64,000 nt of DNA from Clostridium saudiense (lineage in GTDB: Bacteria > Bacillota > Clostridia > Clostridiales > Clostridiaceae): assembly GCF_000577815.1 (NCBI RefSeq), contig NZ_CBYM010000001.1, forward strand, positions 62,001 to 126,000, written 5' to 3'. The position numbers were made by a program, and so were the translations under genes. Position 1 is the stretch's first letter, and each line of letters opens with the position of its first letter. Below are positions 14,920 to 24,524 of the stretch, in pieces. The notes beneath the pieces were generated by a model. That model was not told the origin of the DNA. It did not search any database and was given only the letters and a program-made list of their open reading frames with translations.

Positions 14920-15066
14920 ATGGTATTAGCTTTAATTATTATAATAGGATTAGTTTTACTTTGGGTAATAATTTCACCCTGTTTTGAAAAAATAGGAGAA
15001 TTTATTAGGAGATATTATGAAAAAATATTTAATGAGCAGGGGGACGAAAAAAATGAAAAAAGGTAA
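14920..15066 (+). CDS. 48-residue single-pass membrane microprotein
   Basis: An ATG preceded by the strong site GGGGGAGGAA opens a 48-codon frame. Residues 2-19 (VLALIIIIGLVLLWVIIS) are a membrane segment, and the rest is a charged cytoplasmic tail (FIRRYYEKIFNEQGDEKNEK). It ends inside the start of the SPFH gene, so the two are translationally coupled. The arrangement suggests a small partner of the SPFH complex. No family is recognised. Confidence 0.65.
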   Translation: MVLALIIIIGLVLLWVIISPCFEKIGEFIRRYYEKIFNEQGDEKNEKR

Positions 15067-15928
15067 TAAAATAGTTGGTGGAATAGTAGTTGCTGGAGTA
15101 ATGGTAGTGGGAGGAGTATTAATAACACTGTCAACACATAAAATAAAACCAGGATATGTTGGAGTTGTATATAATTTAAGAGGTGGTATTCAAGATAACA
15201 TTTTAACTCAAGGTTTAAGAATTGTTTCACCATTTCAAAAGGTATCACAATATTCAGTAGCAACTGAGCAGGCGTATCTTTCAAGAGATAAAAAGGAAGG
15301 TTCTTTAGATGATGATTCATTTATGATACCAACATCAGATGGGAAGACCGTTAATGTCGATTTAGAGTTTAGCTATCATTTTGATTCAGATAGACTTCCA
15401 GAAACATTCACTAGATTTAAGGGACAAACAGGTAAAGAGATAGAGGATAATTTTATAAGAGGTAAGATGAAAGCATGGACTTCAGAAGTATCTTCTACTT
15501 TTTCAGTAATTGATATATATGGTGAAAAAAGATCAGAGTTAAATTCAAATGTATTAGCTCATGTAAAAGAGAAGTTTTATGAGTATGGAATTATAATTGA
15601 TTCAGTAAATTTTTCTAGAATTGAATTAGATGATGAAACAGCTAAAGCTATTCAAGAAAGAATAAATAAGCAACAGGAGTTAGAAACTGCTAAAATAGAG
15701 GCACAAAAAGCAGAAATAGAAGCTGAAAGAAAAAAAGTTGAAGCACAAGGTGAAGCAGATGCAAAAATTATCAAAGCACAAGGTGAAGCTGAGGCAAATA
15801 AGATTTTAACACAAGATCTTAATGATGAAATTTTAAGTAAAATGTATATTGAAAAGTGGGATGGTGTATTACCAAAGGTTACGTCAGGTGATATAAGTCC
15901 GCTTTTAGATTTAAATAACATAGAATAA
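15053..15928 (+). CDS. SPFH/prohibitin-family membrane protein
   Basis: About 291 residues. An N-terminal membrane anchor (IVGGIVVAGVMVVGGVLITL) is followed by the SPFH domain (PGYVGVVYNLRGGIQDNILT and on; FSRIELDDETAKAIQERI) and an Ala/Glu-rich coiled coil with EAERKKVEAQGEADA repeats. SPFH proteins assemble large membrane cages or microdomains that organise proteases or respond to envelope stress. ATG 15053 (after AGGGGG) is preferred; ATG 15017 (after AGGAGA) would add 12 residues and is also possible. It overlaps the microprotein gene by 14 bp and precedes an AIM24-family gene by 28 bp. Confidence 0.9.
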   Translation: MKKGNKIVGGIVVAGVMVVGGVLITLSTHKIKPGYVGVVYNLRGGIQDNILTQGLRIVSPFQKVSQYSVATEQAYLSRDKKEGSLDDDSFMIPTSDGKTVNVDLEFSYHFDSDRLPETFTRFKGQTGKEIEDNFIRGKMKAWTSEVSSTFSVIDIYGEKRSELNSNVLAHVKEKFYEYGIIIDSVNFSRIELDDETAKAIQERINKQQELETAKIEAQKAEIEAERKKVEAQGEADAKIIKAQGEAEANKILTQDLNDEILSKMYIEKWDGVLPKVTSGDISPLLDLNNIE

Positions 15929-15956
15929 TAAATAAAACATAATGGAGGAAAATAAA

Positions 15957-16643
15957 ATGGAATATAATATTTTTGGAGGAAATTTACCTGCTGTAACAAT
16001 AAGATTGAATCAAGGGGAAAGTATTTACACACAATCTGGTGGAATGACTTGGATGACGGAAAATATAGAAATGAATACGAATATGAAAGGTGGATTATTT
16101 AAAGGTTTAGGGCGTATGATGTCTGGGGATTCAATATTTATGGCAACATATACAGCGAAACACTATCCGGGAGAAATAACAATATCTTCATCATTTCCGG
16201 GTGAAATAATAGTGCTAGATTTATCTGATGGAAGAGAATATGTATGTCAAAAAAGTGCATTTTTATGTGCAGAGCCAGGTGTTAATCTATCACTTACAAC
16301 TAATAGAAGTGTAAAAGGAGGATTCTTTGGTGGAGAAGGCTTTATAATGCAAGAAGTAAGAGGAAAAGGTAAAGTATTTCTTGAAATTGATGGTAGTGTA
16401 GTTGCAAAAGATTTAGCACCAGGAGAAAAATTAATAGTAGATACAGGAAATATAGCAGCTTATGAAAGAAGTGTTAAATATGATGCTAAAATGGTAAAGG
16501 GATTTAAAAATATATTATTTGGGGGAGAAGGATTGTTTTTAACGACTTTAACTGGACCAGGTAGAGTATATCTTCAAACTATGACAATGCCAAGTTTTGC
16601 TGAAAGAATAATACCATATTTACCAGCATCAAGAAATAATTAA
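15957..16643 (+). CDS. AIM24/TIGR00266-family protein
   Basis: A 228-residue Gly-rich beta protein. Family hallmarks are YTQSGGMTWMTENIEM near the N-terminus, GLGRMMSGDS and FMATYTAKH, and the repeated GGFFGGEGFIMQEVRGKG and ILFGGEGLFLTTLTGPG motifs, each followed by a beta-rich segment. The family (related to yeast mitochondrial AIM24) is thought to support membrane organisation; its biochemical role is unknown. ATG 15957 is used because GGAGGA lies just upstream; ATG 15942 has no site. Pairing with SPFH suggests a joint membrane function. A terminator follows. Confidence 0.9.
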   Translation: MEYNIFGGNLPAVTIRLNQGESIYTQSGGMTWMTENIEMNTNMKGGLFKGLGRMMSGDSIFMATYTAKHYPGEITISSSFPGEIIVLDLSDGREYVCQKSAFLCAEPGVNLSLTTNRSVKGGFFGGEGFIMQEVRGKGKVFLEIDGSVVAKDLAPGEKLIVDTGNIAAYERSVKYDAKMVKGFKNILFGGEGLFLTTLTGPGRVYLQTMTMPSFAERIIPYLPASRNN

Positions 16644-16654
16644 ATATTTATATT

Positions 16655-16690
16655 GAAAGAGCGGTTAATTTGACAGCTCTTTCTTTTTAT
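16655..16690 (+). terminator. Terminator of the SPFH/AIM24 operon
   Basis: GAAAGAGC...GCTCTTTC stem with T-rich tail. Confidence 0.8.
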
Positions 16691-16901
16691 ATCTTTGAAT
16701 ATAGCTATGAGTGGCTGAAATGTTAAAATGATTGTAGCAGATTGTACTAGAAGTAGTTATTTTAAAAAATATAATAGAAATTAAGGAGAAAAATAAAAAT
16801 AATATAGGTATAACTAGGTTGTTGGAAAAAATTAAAAATGATACAATTTTGTTATTAAACAATTTATGGAAAATAGAAATATAATATTGGGGGGAGTTTT
16901 T

Positions 16902-17432
16902 ATGAATGAAAAAACAAAGGATTTGGTATGGGCCGCATTGTTTCTTGCAATAGGTATAGTTATACCTTATGTTTTTCATGTAACTAGTTTGCCAGGACAA
17001 ATATTTTTACCTATGCATATTCCAGTTTTATTATGTGGAGTAATATTAGGAAAAAAGTATGGTTTGATTTTAGGAATATTATTACCTTTTGTTAATTCAG
17101 TACTTTTAGGAATGCCAGCTATATTCCCAACAGGAGTTTCTATGGCATTTGAGCTTGCAACATATGGAATAGTTACAGGACTATTATATAAAGATAAAAA
17201 GTATAATATATTTATATCATTAATTGTAGCTATGGTTGTTGGAAGAATAGTATCTGGAGTGGCAAATTATATTTTATTAACAGTAGGTGGAAATGTTTTT
17301 GTATTTACAGCATTTTTGACTACAACTTTTATTAAAGCAATACCAGGAATAATTATTCAGCTCATATTAATACCAGTAGTATTAAAGGCTGTAGAGCATG
17401 TGAAAAAAGGAGAAGCTGTGATAAATGAATAA
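16902..17432 (+). CDS. ECF transporter S component (substrate unknown)
   Basis: A 176-residue membrane protein of the S-component type used by energy-coupling factor vitamin transporters. It has about six hydrophobic segments, the sequence FLPMHIPVLLCGVILGKKYG typical of one S-component group, and an N-terminal helix LVWAALFLAIGIVIPYV for contact with the T component. The ATG at 16902 follows GGGGGGAG. No EcfA or EcfT genes are near, so a shared ECF module elsewhere must drive it. It overlaps the methyltransferase gene by 8 bp, implying a pathway in which the imported compound may be methylated. The substrate cannot be deduced. Confidence 0.85.
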   Translation: MNEKTKDLVWAALFLAIGIVIPYVFHVTSLPGQIFLPMHIPVLLCGVILGKKYGLILGILLPFVNSVLLGMPAIFPTGVSMAFELATYGIVTGLLYKDKKYNIFISLIVAMVVGRIVSGVANYILLTVGGNVFVFTAFLTTTFIKAIPGIIIQLILIPVVLKAVEHVKKGEAVINE

Positions 17433-18000
17433 TAGAGAATTTTTTAATAGCTTAGCTTATAAATGGGATGAAATGTGTCATCATGATGATAAAAAAATAA
17501 GAAAAATACTTCAACTATCGGATATAGAGAAAGGCTCAAAAATTCTTGATATAGGAACAGGAACAGGTATATTAATTAGTTATTTGTTAGAAAAGTCGCC
17601 ATCAAAATTGGTTGCTGTTGATATCTCAGAAAATATGATAGAAGTAGCAAGAGAAAAATATAAGAAAGAAAATGTTGAGTTTGTAGTATCTGATATTATG
17701 AATTTTAATGAAGGTAGATATGATTATATATTTATATATTCAGCATACCCTCATTTTAAAGATAAAGAAAAATTATTTGAACATTTATATAAATTATTAA
17801 ATGAAAATGGAAAAGTTATAATAGCTCATTCTCAAAGCAGAAATGAAATAAACCATGTGCATTCTAAAAGTGATTTAGTTAAAGAAGATTTACTATTACC
17901 TGTAGAAGATAATGTTAGAATAATAAATAAATACTTAAGTACTAGAACTACTATTGATAATTCGGAAATTTATTATATAGAAGCTATAAAAAATAAGTAG
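17425..18000 (+). CDS. Class I SAM-dependent methyltransferase
   Basis: A 191-residue protein. Motif I is ILDIGTGTGILISYL (about 39-53), motif II LVAVDISENMIEVA with the acidic residue for SAM ribose, and motif III-like DYIFIYSAYPHFKD. This is the Methyltransf_11/25 type found acting on small molecules. It is translationally coupled to the ECF S component. The substrate is unknown. Confidence 0.88.
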   Translation: MNNREFFNSLAYKWDEMCHHDDKKIRKILQLSDIEKGSKILDIGTGTGILISYLLEKSPSKLVAVDISENMIEVAREKYKKENVEFVVSDIMNFNEGRYDYIFIYSAYPHFKDKEKLFEHLYKLLNENGKVIIAHSQSRNEINHVHSKSDLVKEDLLLPVEDNVRIINKYLSTRTTIDNSEIYYIEAIKNK

Positions 18001-18018
18001 ACATGTTTTAGCATTTAT

Positions 18019-18058
18019 AAAGTATAAGGAGCTGAATTTATAGCTTCTTATACTTTAA
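18019..18058 (+). terminator. Terminator after the methyltransferase gene
   Basis: AAAGTATAAG and CTTATACTTT arms, with AGCT/AGCT extending the stem. Confidence 0.7.
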
Positions 18059-18112
18059 AATATAAAAAAGTCTAGACATTTTGAAGAGTATTATATATAC
18101 TAATAAATATAA

Positions 18113-18187
<75 letters not shown>

Positions 18188-18201
18188 AAATAGTTTAAAT
18201 T

Positions 18202-18240
18202 AAGGGGTTATACACTAAATATTAGTGTATAACCCCTTTT
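18202..18240 (+). terminator. Terminator after tRNA-Cys
   Basis: AAGGGGTTATACACTAA and TTAGTGTATAACCCCTT form a long perfect stem followed by T residues. Confidence 0.95.
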
Positions 18241-18338
18241 ATTAAATATTGGAATAAAAGGATGGTAAATAAAAATATTTCATTTGTATTGAGAATAAGA
18301 AATTAATATTTAGATTTAAAGGAGTTAGAGTAAATAAT

Positions 18339-20072
18339 ATGAAAAAGCTAAAAAGATTAATTTCAGGAATGATTTTTTTGTGTATGTTTATAACACTTAT
18401 ATCAAAAAGTACCTTTGCAGATGGGACATTATGTAAAATAATATTTTATGATGGTATTCATTATATTGAAGATCCTAAAAACACTCAAGAAGATATTGTT
18501 GTTTATTGTATGAATAATGAACTTAATTGGCCACACATAACAGAAAATGGACAACAGATTCCAGATTATGTATATGGGTACCTTGATTCAAAGGATATTC
18601 AAAATTATGATGAAATGATTAAAAATTTGAAAAAGATTCTTTTTATGGGATATCCTTATAATGGAATGAGACTTTACGAAATTATTGAAGATAAAGATGG
18701 ATATATTCCTTCTGAAGAAGAATTTAATGATATGTTAAAGCCAGATCCTATTCTTGTATAGGCATTCCCAGAATTAGGACATCATAAATTTACTATTGAT
18801 AACTTTAGTGAGAATAAAGATGTTTTATTAAAATTTATTTATGATGTTTTAATGACGAAAGAAACTAATATAAATAGTAGTTTAACAAAACCAGATATTA
18901 TGGTTAACCCATTTTATAAAGCAGTAATATGTTTAATTAATTTTGATAACCCACTAGAGGCATTTGCATATATGTATTTAGATTCTTATTATGTTACTGA
19001 AGAAGAAGCCTATAATAATACTCAAAGTGCAATTTGGAAATTGATGTATGATTATGGAGTTCCATCTAATAACTTAAATGATATATCGAATTATAAACTT
19101 GGTGAAGTCTTCATGCAGTATGCTAATTCTGATTTTATTATTCTTGCAGAAGAACCTTTAAGTGATAAAATTGAAGTTAAAAGTGATTTTAAATTTACTC
19201 AAGGAAGCGATGGAAAATGGTATAGTGGGAATTTTAGAATAGAAGAGCCTGATGAATATAATGGAATGTATATATTAGATTTACCAGATGGAATTTCATT
19301 AATGAATGGATCAGTAGATAATATTTATGGAAATCAAGATTATGTTTTTGTTTCAGATCATATGCCTGAAAGTGATGAAGAATTCAGAATATGGAGTAAT
19401 ATAATGTGGGCAAAAGAACCAAGTCAGTATTCCCCTTTAAAAGATATTGAATATAAAGGTAAAAAGTATCAAAAAATGACGGGACTTTATACAAATAGAA
19501 CACATTTGTGGACTGAATTTACATATGGAGATGTTTCAAGTGGAGATTTGAAAGTAACGAATAAAGTATCAGGAAATGCAGCAGATAAAACAAAAGAATT
19601 TACATATACAGTAATACTTTCAGATAAAACTATAAATGGAAAGTATGGAGAAATGGAGTTTAAAAATGGAGTTTCAATTTTTAAACTAAGAGATAATGAA
19701 AGCAAAGAAGCAATAGGATTACCAGCAAATGTTGAGTATGAAATAATTGAAAGTGATAATGAAGAATACCAAGTAACTTCAAGCAATTCAACTGGAAAAA
19801 TTGAAGCAAATCAAATAATAACGGTAGAATTTACAAATATAAAAAATTTAAAACCAACACAAATACCAGATTTAGATCCAATGCCAATACCAGATGAGGA
19901 AGCAAATATAGTTGATACTAATAAACCAATTAATCCATCAACTATACCTAATAAAGAAGAGATAAACCAAAATACTATTGATAAATTACCTAATACAGGT
20001 AGAAGTAATTTTATATTAATAGGAATATTAATGATTTTAAGTGGTGTAGCCATAGTAAAAAATAAAAAATAA
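18339..20072 (+). pseudogene. Thioester-domain, LPNTG-anchored surface protein with in-frame amber codon
   Basis: One frame from ATG 18339 to TAA 20072 is broken only by TAG at 18759-18761 (codon 141). It encodes a signal peptide (about 1-27), a thioester adhesin domain with the reactive Cys at codon 57 (VVYCMN) and its Gln partner at codon 229 (NTQSAIWKLM), then a pilin-like/Cna-B-type domain (LKVTNKVSG to TVEFTNI), a Pro/Asn-rich stalk and the sortase signal LPNTG (codons 550-554) with membrane helix and KNKK. The thioester forms between Cys and Gln on either side of the stop, so the two fragments cannot work separately. A point mutation, amber suppression or sequence error are possible. 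No sortase gene is in the window. Confidence 0.85.
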
Positions 20073-20123
20073 TTTATGAAAATTTAAGACTGTAAATAAT
20101 TTTATATAATTTAGTTCTAGAAA

Positions 20124-20163
20124 AATATTACTGGAAAATTTGATTTCCAGTAATATTTTTTTA
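20124..20163 (+). terminator. Terminator of the surface protein gene
   Basis: AATATTACTGGAAA and TTTCCAGTAATATT form a 14-bp stem followed by T residues. Confidence 0.92.
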
Positions 20164-20313
20164 TATAGATTTATTTTTATGAAATATAAAATAGTTTAAG
20201 AAATTTTTAAGAAAACTGTAATGGAAAAGAAAAGATAATTAGTGAAAAATAAGGTAGAATATGATAGGATAATATGCAAAGGTAAAATAATGTAAAAAAT
20301 GGGGGAAGGATGA

Positions 20314-22701
20314 ATGAAAGTAAAAAATATAAAAATATTTAGTGCCATTTTATTAGTCTTTATCTTTAATTTAATTGCACCAAATATGAAGGTAAATGCA
20401 AGTAAAAATGATGATAAGTATGATCTGACTATAAGTTATGGTATAGATGGAAAATATAAGGCTCAAAAATATATGCCAGTTACTGTACAAATAAATAATT
20501 TAGAAAAAGATTTTAATGGAGAAATAGAGCTAAGGATAGTATCTGACTATGCAGGAGGATATAACTCATATTCAAAGGAAGTTTACGCAAAAGTTGGAGA
20601 AAGTGTAAGTGTAACAATTCCAGTGAAATTTTTAGATGGAAATAATAGTGGAACACTTTGTTTAGTGGAAAATGATAAAGTTTTATATGAAAAAAAATTT
20701 CATGTTTCTTCTGGAAGAGTAAGTGAGGGAAATGCACTAACAGGATTATTAACTGATGATGCTACTGCATTAGGGTATTTAGGAGATATAACTTATTTTG
20801 ATTCTTCTTATTCAAATGTAGGAAGAATGAATTGCGTTAATATAGATGAAAGTTATCTGAGTGAAAACGGATTAAATATAGATGTATTAGATTTAATAGT
20901 AATAAATAACTATAATATGGCCAATTTAAATGAAGATCATTATAGTTCCTTAAATAATTGGGTTAATGAAGGTGGAACTTTAATAATTGGTACAGGTGCA
21001 AATGAAAGTAAAACAATAACTAACATAAATAAGAACTTCTTAAATATTTCTTCAGAAGGAACTATTGAAAGAAATGTTGCTATTACTAATGAAAATTTAA
21101 ATTTAATATTATCACAAATAACTTTAGAGGGAGCAACCGTTACAAATAACAGTTATGGAAATAAGTTAGTTTATTCATTAGATAGAGGTGCAGGAACTAT
21201 TTTAGTAACTACATTTGATTTAGGATTAGAGCCTTTTATATCAAGTAGTGATGCAACTTTAATGTTACAAAATATGTTGATAGAAACGTTTGATAAGATT
21301 TATCAACAAGATTATAATGGCAGCTATAATTCATCAAGCTATCAAGCAAGTTATATGTTAAGAAATATTCCAGTTCAAGATGTAGTAAGCCCAGTAACAT
21401 TAGGAATAATACTTGCAACATATGCAGTTTTAGTTGGAATAGTTTTATATGTTGTTTTAAAGAAGATGAAAAGAAATGAATTAACATGGATACTTATACC
21501 TATAACAGCAGTAATATTTACTATATTAATTTATTTATTAGGAAGTAAGATGAAATTTAAGGATGTTGTAGTAAACTCAGTTAATATTATATCAACTGAT
21601 GAAAACGGAAAAGGGCAAATAAATGGATATATAGGTATTGGAAGTAAAAATAAAGGTAATTTAAAGATAGAAAAAGAAGAAAATTTAAATATGAAGTATA
21701 TTTCTGATGACTATTATTATTATGGAGATACAAGTAGTGAAACTAAAACTTTAAAAATTAAAACAACATATATAAAAGATAATTCATATTTTACAGTAGC
21801 CAATAATGTATCAGAAATGAATAAATTTGAGGTTTCAGGAAAAGAAATAGTATTACCTAAAATAGAAAACTCTTTAAAAATTAAAGATGGAAGTTTAGAA
21901 GGAACTATTAAAAATAATTTAGACTATGATATTAAAAAATTAATTATAGTATCTGGGCAGAGTGTATGGGATTTAGGTGAAGTAAGTACAGGAGAACAAA
22001 TTTCTATTTCAGAAGCAGAAATAAAAAATAGTTATGGAATTCAAGGATATGCAGATAGTATTCAAAATGAATATTATAATGCACAATGGGATGATTCTGT
22101 AGATAAGAGAGATCCGAAATTTAAAAATGTAGAAAGATATTCTTCATTATTATATTTACTAAGTAATGGTAATTATATTGGAGCGAAAACAAAAATTATT
22201 GCTATTACTGACTTACCGGTTGATTATAGTTTAAAAATAGAAAATAAATCAATTTCAAATTATGATTTAACTGCGGTAGTACAAGATGCAGATATAGATT
22301 TTAAGGATGAAGATGGAAATTTAAATTTTCCAGAAGGATATTTTGAGTACAATATTGCTTCTATAGCTGATACAGCAAACTTTGATTATTATGAAGGATA
22401 TATTTATGGTTATGGTGATGTAATTTTAGAATATGATATTGATACTAACGTAGATGTAAAAGAAATTACTATTAATTCAGGTACTGATAGATGGGGATAT
22501 CAATATGGAGTTGATGGAGAGTATTATATATACAATTATAATACAAATGAATATGAAAAATTTAGTTTATCATCAGGAAGCTATAAGATATCAAATGATG
22601 GAAGCTATACTTTAAATAATAAGATACAAATAAAGATTGTAGCTAGCAATGATGGTAATAATGCAGCTCCAAAATTAATGATAAAAGGGGTGGAGAAATA
22701 A
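20314..22701 (+). CDS. Large membrane protein, first gene of the ABC/MoxR/VWA operon
   Basis: A 795-residue protein with an N-terminal signal segment (about 1-30), an extracellular beta-rich region, a glutamine-amidotransferase-like fold segment (LDLIVINNYNMANLNEDHYS ... GGTLIIGTGA) and two membrane helices near residues 362-412. A second extracellular beta-rich region rich in Tyr and Asp follows. No catalytic Cys is seen in the amidotransferase-like part, so it is probably structural, as in GldG-type proteins. The stop overlaps the start of the ABC ATPase gene (TAATG). It is likely the exported partner of that transporter. No closer family is recognised. Confidence 0.75.
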   Translation: MKVKNIKIFSAILLVFIFNLIAPNMKVNASKNDDKYDLTISYGIDGKYKAQKYMPVTVQINNLEKDFNGEIELRIVSDYAGGYNSYSKEVYAKVGESVSVTIPVKFLDGNNSGTLCLVENDKVLYEKKFHVSSGRVSEGNALTGLLTDDATALGYLGDITYFDSSYSNVGRMNCVNIDESYLSENGLNIDVLDLIVINNYNMANLNEDHYSSLNNWVNEGGTLIIGTGANESKTITNINKNFLNISSEGTIERNVAITNENLNLILSQITLEGATVTNNSYGNKLVYSLDRGAGTILVTTFDLGLEPFISSSDATLMLQNMLIETFDKIYQQDYNGSYNSSSYQASYMLRNIPVQDVVSPVTLGIILATYAVLVGIVLYVVLKKMKRNELTWILIPITAVIFTILIYLLGSKMKFKDVVVNSVNIISTDENGKGQINGYIGIGSKNKGNLKIEKEENLNMKYISDDYYYYGDTSSETKTLKIKTTYIKDNSYFTVANNVSEMNKFEVSGKEIVLPKIENSLKIKDGSLEGTIKNNLDYDIKKLIIVSGQSVWDLGEVSTGEQISISEAEIKNSYGIQGYADSIQNEYYNAQWDDSVDKRDPKFKNVERYSSLLYLLSNGNYIGAKTKIIAITDLPVDYSLKIENKSISNYDLTAVVQDADIDFKDEDGNLNFPEGYFEYNIASIADTANFDYYEGYIYGYGDVILEYDIDTNVDVKEITINSGTDRWGYQYGVDGEYYIYNYNTNEYEKFSLSSGSYKISNDGSYTLNNKIQIKIVASNDGNNAAPKLMIKGVEK

Positions 22702-23633
22702 TGTTAGTTATAAAGAATCTTGAAAAATCATATGGAAGTTTTAAGGCTGTAAATGGATTAAATTTAGAGATTAAAAAAGGTGAGATATTTGGTTTTATAG
22801 GGCCAAATGGTGCAGGAAAAAGTACAACGATGAAGATTATTTCAGGACTTTTATCACCAGATAGTGGAGAAGTTTATGTTGATGGAATAGATGCAATAAA
22901 AAATAATAAGGCATTAAAAGATAAAATTGGATACATGCCAGATTTCTTTGGAGTTTATGATAATTTAAAAGCAATTGAGTATTTAGAGTTTTATGCTTCA
23001 ATTTATGGGATTGTTGGAAAAGAAGCAAGAGAATTATCTATGGATTTACTTAGATTAGTTAATTTAGAAGATAAATATGACGCCTATGTTGATGGATTAT
23101 CAAGAGGGATGAAGCAAAGATTATGTTTAGCAAGGTGTCTTGTTCATAATCCAGATCTTTTAATTTTAGATGAACCTGCTTCAGGAATGGATCCAAGAGC
23201 TAGATATGAAATGAAGGGGATATTAAGAAACTTAAAGGAAATGGGTAAAACAATTATAGTTTCTTCTCACATATTACCAGAGCTTGGGGAAGTATGTACT
23301 AATATTGGTATAGTTAAAAATGGAGTTGTAGTTTGCCAAGGAACTGTTGATGAAATAATGACAAGAGCAGCAGGGGCTTCACCTATAGTATTTACTGTTT
23401 TAGATAAAGAAGAGGATGCAGTTAAAGCTCTTAAAGAATTACCATATGTAGATAGCATTAAGGTTGATGATAAGAAGATTACTGCTAATATAAAAGGTGA
23501 TGATGAAGTTATAAGCAATCTTTTAAAGTTCTTAGTGTTAAAAGATATTCCAATATTAAATTACAGTAGAGCAGTTGGTAATTTAGAAGATGTATTCATT
23601 CAAATTACAGCAGATAGTGATGAGGAGGTATAA
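22701..23633 (+). CDS. ABC transporter ATP-binding protein
   Basis: A 310-residue ATPase with Walker A GPNGAGKST, the signature region LSRGMKQRL, Walker B LLILDEPASGMDP and the switch His in VSSHI. The C-terminal 90 residues (VFTVLDKEEDAVKALKELPY and on) form the extra domain of the CcmA/NatA/GldA type. It couples to the permease at 23636 and is co-translated with the gene before it. With GldG-like and VWA proteins in the operon it resembles the GldA-type ATPases that work on envelope complexes rather than solute import. Confidence 0.93.
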   Translation: MLVIKNLEKSYGSFKAVNGLNLEIKKGEIFGFIGPNGAGKSTTMKIISGLLSPDSGEVYVDGIDAIKNNKALKDKIGYMPDFFGVYDNLKAIEYLEFYASIYGIVGKEARELSMDLLRLVNLEDKYDAYVDGLSRGMKQRLCLARCLVHNPDLLILDEPASGMDPRARYEMKGILRNLKEMGKTIIVSSHILPELGEVCTNIGIVKNGVVVCQGTVDEIMTRAAGASPIVFTVLDKEEDAVKALKELPYVDSIKVDDKKITANIKGDDEVISNLLKFLVLKDIPILNYSRAVGNLEDVFIQITADSDEEV

Positions 23634-23635
23634 TT

Positions 23636-24520
23636 ATGAGAGTAAATCCAGTATTAAGAAATGAGAGTAAAATAGCAGTAAGAAGTATTAAATTTACACT
23701 TATGATATTTGCATATATAGCTGCCTTATCAATAGCAGTAATGATTTATTATACTTCATTAAATTCAAGAATATTTTCAAGTGGATTAGATTTAGAATCA
23801 TCGGTTATATTTTATGTTGTAATGGCAATTGGTCAAGCTTTATTGTTACTCTTCATAGTTCCAGCATTAAGTTCAACTGCAATATGTTCAGAAAGGGAAA
23901 AACAAACATTAGACATATTGCTATCATCAAAGTTGACACCATTACAAATAATTCTAGGAAAGGTTTCGGCTTCATCGTTAAGAGTTATAGTTCTTATAAT
24001 TTCAACAATGCCGCTTTATGCAATAGGAGCATTAATTGGTGGTGTTAAGCTTACTAATATATTATGGTTGGTAGTATTTTTTATAATTAACACAATTTTT
24101 GTTAGTTCAATAGGAGTTTTTGTTTCTACATATGTAAAAACTTCTAAGGCGGCTACAGCATTAACATATGGATTAGTTTTACTTATTTATATAGGAATTA
24201 TTGTTATTACCTGGGTAATACTTATTGTGACTGTTTACCAAATGAATATGAGTGGAAATTATACATCTACAGTACCTAAAGCATCTCCTATAGTGTATTT
24301 AAGCCCTATAGTGGGATTTGCAAGCTTACTATTAAATCAAGTTGGATCAGGTATGGGCTTTGAGTCTATAATATCTGAATTTGGAATAAGCACATATTCA
24401 GAATATATTTCAATAGCAGTGCAATTAGGGCTTTCTATATTATTTATATATTTAGCAGCAATAAAACTTAATCCATTAAAGAAGAAAAGAAAAAGTAAAT
24501 CTAAAAAAGTAAAGGAGTAG
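23636..24520 (+). CDS. ABC transporter permease (ABC-2 type)
   Basis: A 294-residue protein with about six membrane helices. The segment ICSEREKQTLDILLSSKLTP after the second helix is the hallmark coupling region of ABC-2/GldF-type permeases. It starts two bases after the ATPase gene and uses GAGGAGG. The C-terminal tail is Lys-rich (KKKRKSKSKK). It forms the membrane part of the transporter with the gene at 22701. Confidence 0.9.
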   Translation: MRVNPVLRNESKIAVRSIKFTLMIFAYIAALSIAVMIYYTSLNSRIFSSGLDLESSVIFYVVMAIGQALLLLFIVPALSSTAICSEREKQTLDILLSSKLTPLQIILGKVSASSLRVIVLIISTMPLYAIGALIGGVKLTNILWLVVFFIINTIFVSSIGVFVSTYVKTSKAATALTYGLVLLIYIGIIVITWVILIVTVYQMNMSGNYTSTVPKASPIVYLSPIVGFASLLLNQVGSGMGFESIISEFGISTYSEYISIAVQLGLSILFIYLAAIKLNPLKKKRKSKSKKVKE

Positions 24521-24524
24521 TAAA

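Noticed and set aside
15017-15052. Longer start for the SPFH protein
   Set aside because: A ribosome site exists (AGGAGA), but the added 12 residues are atypical before the anchor; the start at 15053 is preferred, without certainty.
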